A DNA stretch of 64,000 nt from Megalobrama amblycephala (lineage: Eukaryota; Chordata; Actinopteri; Cypriniformes; Xenocyprididae): NCBI RefSeq assembly GCF_018812025.1, contig NC_063058.1, positions 23,033,797 through 23,097,796 of the forward strand. The letters are read 5' to 3'. Made by a program: the position numbers and the translations under genes. A model generated the notes under the pieces. That model was not told the origin of the DNA. It did no database searches and saw only the letters and a list, made by a program, of their open reading frames with translations. Numbering within the stretch: the first letter of the stretch is position 1; each line of letters starts with the position of its first letter. Below, in pieces: positions 63,263 to 64,000 of the stretch.

Positions 63263-64000
63263 AGTGCAGCATTCATATGAAGAAATTGCATCGTAGCCAG
63301 GTATAAGTATAATGAATTATTGACTAAACGGGTTATTTGAACATACTAGTTCATACCTATCCTGCCAACGGCTGAAATGAAAGCCGAAATGCAGCCAGAA
63401 TGGTTTCATTTAAAATCCATCACAGTTCTTGAAAGGGCAATGTCCCTGTAGACAATCTCCCAACGCTGGATCTGCTTTTCATTTCATTCGTACCTGCTGG
63501 TTTCTATTCTAAAAACTGCAGTCCCATCAAAATGACCAATTACTCTCAAAAGAATAAATGATCCACAATAATTAGTGCTAAATCACAAGTGTACTTGTTA
63601 AATAATCGACAGCAGTAATAAAGAAGGAAGCACCCCTAAAGAGCCAATACTGCAGAAATAATGGTTATATTAAAACAGGTTTCCCTGAATGTGATTAAAA
63701 TGGTCGTAAGTGCGATAAAATATATTAAAAAATTAAAACTGCCACAATACCTTAAAATCTAGACTTTCAGGAAAATGTTGTGTGCATTTCTGCAAATTTC
63801 ATCTCGTGCTTGCTAGTATTTCATGCACGCCATGACAAACACTGCACAAACCGTGATATATGATTTGCAAAAAACCAAATAAAACACTTTATTTTGATAG
63901 TCCACTTTAGTCATTTTACACCAGACTGCTTTGCACACAAGGGTCAGTAAAACACAGGATTTGCACAGAAGTTGGTTCTCAAAGATGGATCGATACCAAC
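63263..64000. other. Unassigned intronic DNA
   Basis: AT-rich, no recognised gene or element to the window edge. Confidence 0.4.

Overview
The window looks like intronic chromosomal DNA from a teleost fish, most probably a cyprinid (zebrafish/carp type). The evidence is an AT-rich background packed with fish-type Tc1/mariner elements, many TTAA-flanked miniature inverted-repeat transposons (MITEs), hAT- and Harbinger-like MITEs, decayed L1- and L2-like LINE reverse transcriptase fragments, and an abundant 3'UTR-type dispersed repeat common in cyprinids. There is no bacterial-style gene density, operon, rRNA or CRISPR array.

The only host protein-coding exon I can support is at 1807-2023 on the minus strand. 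It is a 217-bp internal exon with good splice sites that encodes part of the glutamate-binding Venus-flytrap domain of a group III metabotropic glutamate receptor, most likely grm8. Because the gene reads right to left, everything from 2024 to 64000 is the intron upstream of this exon (at least about 62 kb), and 1-1806 is the start of the next intron. I find no first coding exon (signal peptide plus start of the ligand domain) in the window.

Layout. 2.1-5.3 kb: MITE-like elements, including a TTAACCC-ended piggyBac-like one. 7.7-9.3 kb: one TIR element nested in another. 9.4-15.1 kb: broken L2-like LINE pieces, a MITE, a TA microsatellite and a degenerate Tc1, with part of this inside a pair of inverted repeats. 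17-21.4 kb: MITE fragments, a CpG-rich non-repetitive patch and an L1 fragment. 21.8-23.7 kb: a nearly complete Tc1 element (DD34E triad present, one stop codon plus an N-terminal deletion) inside a MITE. 26.2-29.3 kb: dispersed repeats and a degenerate AT-rich satellite carrying a cruciform. 30.4-36.1 kb: a multi-level nest holding a roughly 228-bp tandem array whose monomer contains a tRNA-like Pol III B-box. 38.6-46 kb: three copies of MITE family A, then a broken THAP-domain exon with a perfect 33-bp hairpin over its start codon. 47.9-48.7 kb: a piggyBac-like relic. 49-56 kb: complete TTAA MITEs, some nested inside a 3.9-kb TTAA element. 56-64 kb: a pentamer microsatellite, more MITEs and apparently unique DNA.

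The most interesting observations are the tRNA-like tandem array, dispersal of a perfect TTACGTAA (D-box/PAR-bZIP-type) palindrome by MITE family A, the THAP relic hairpin, and the concentration of TTAA-targeting MITE families in one intron. All family assignments come from reading the sequence; no database search was possible.
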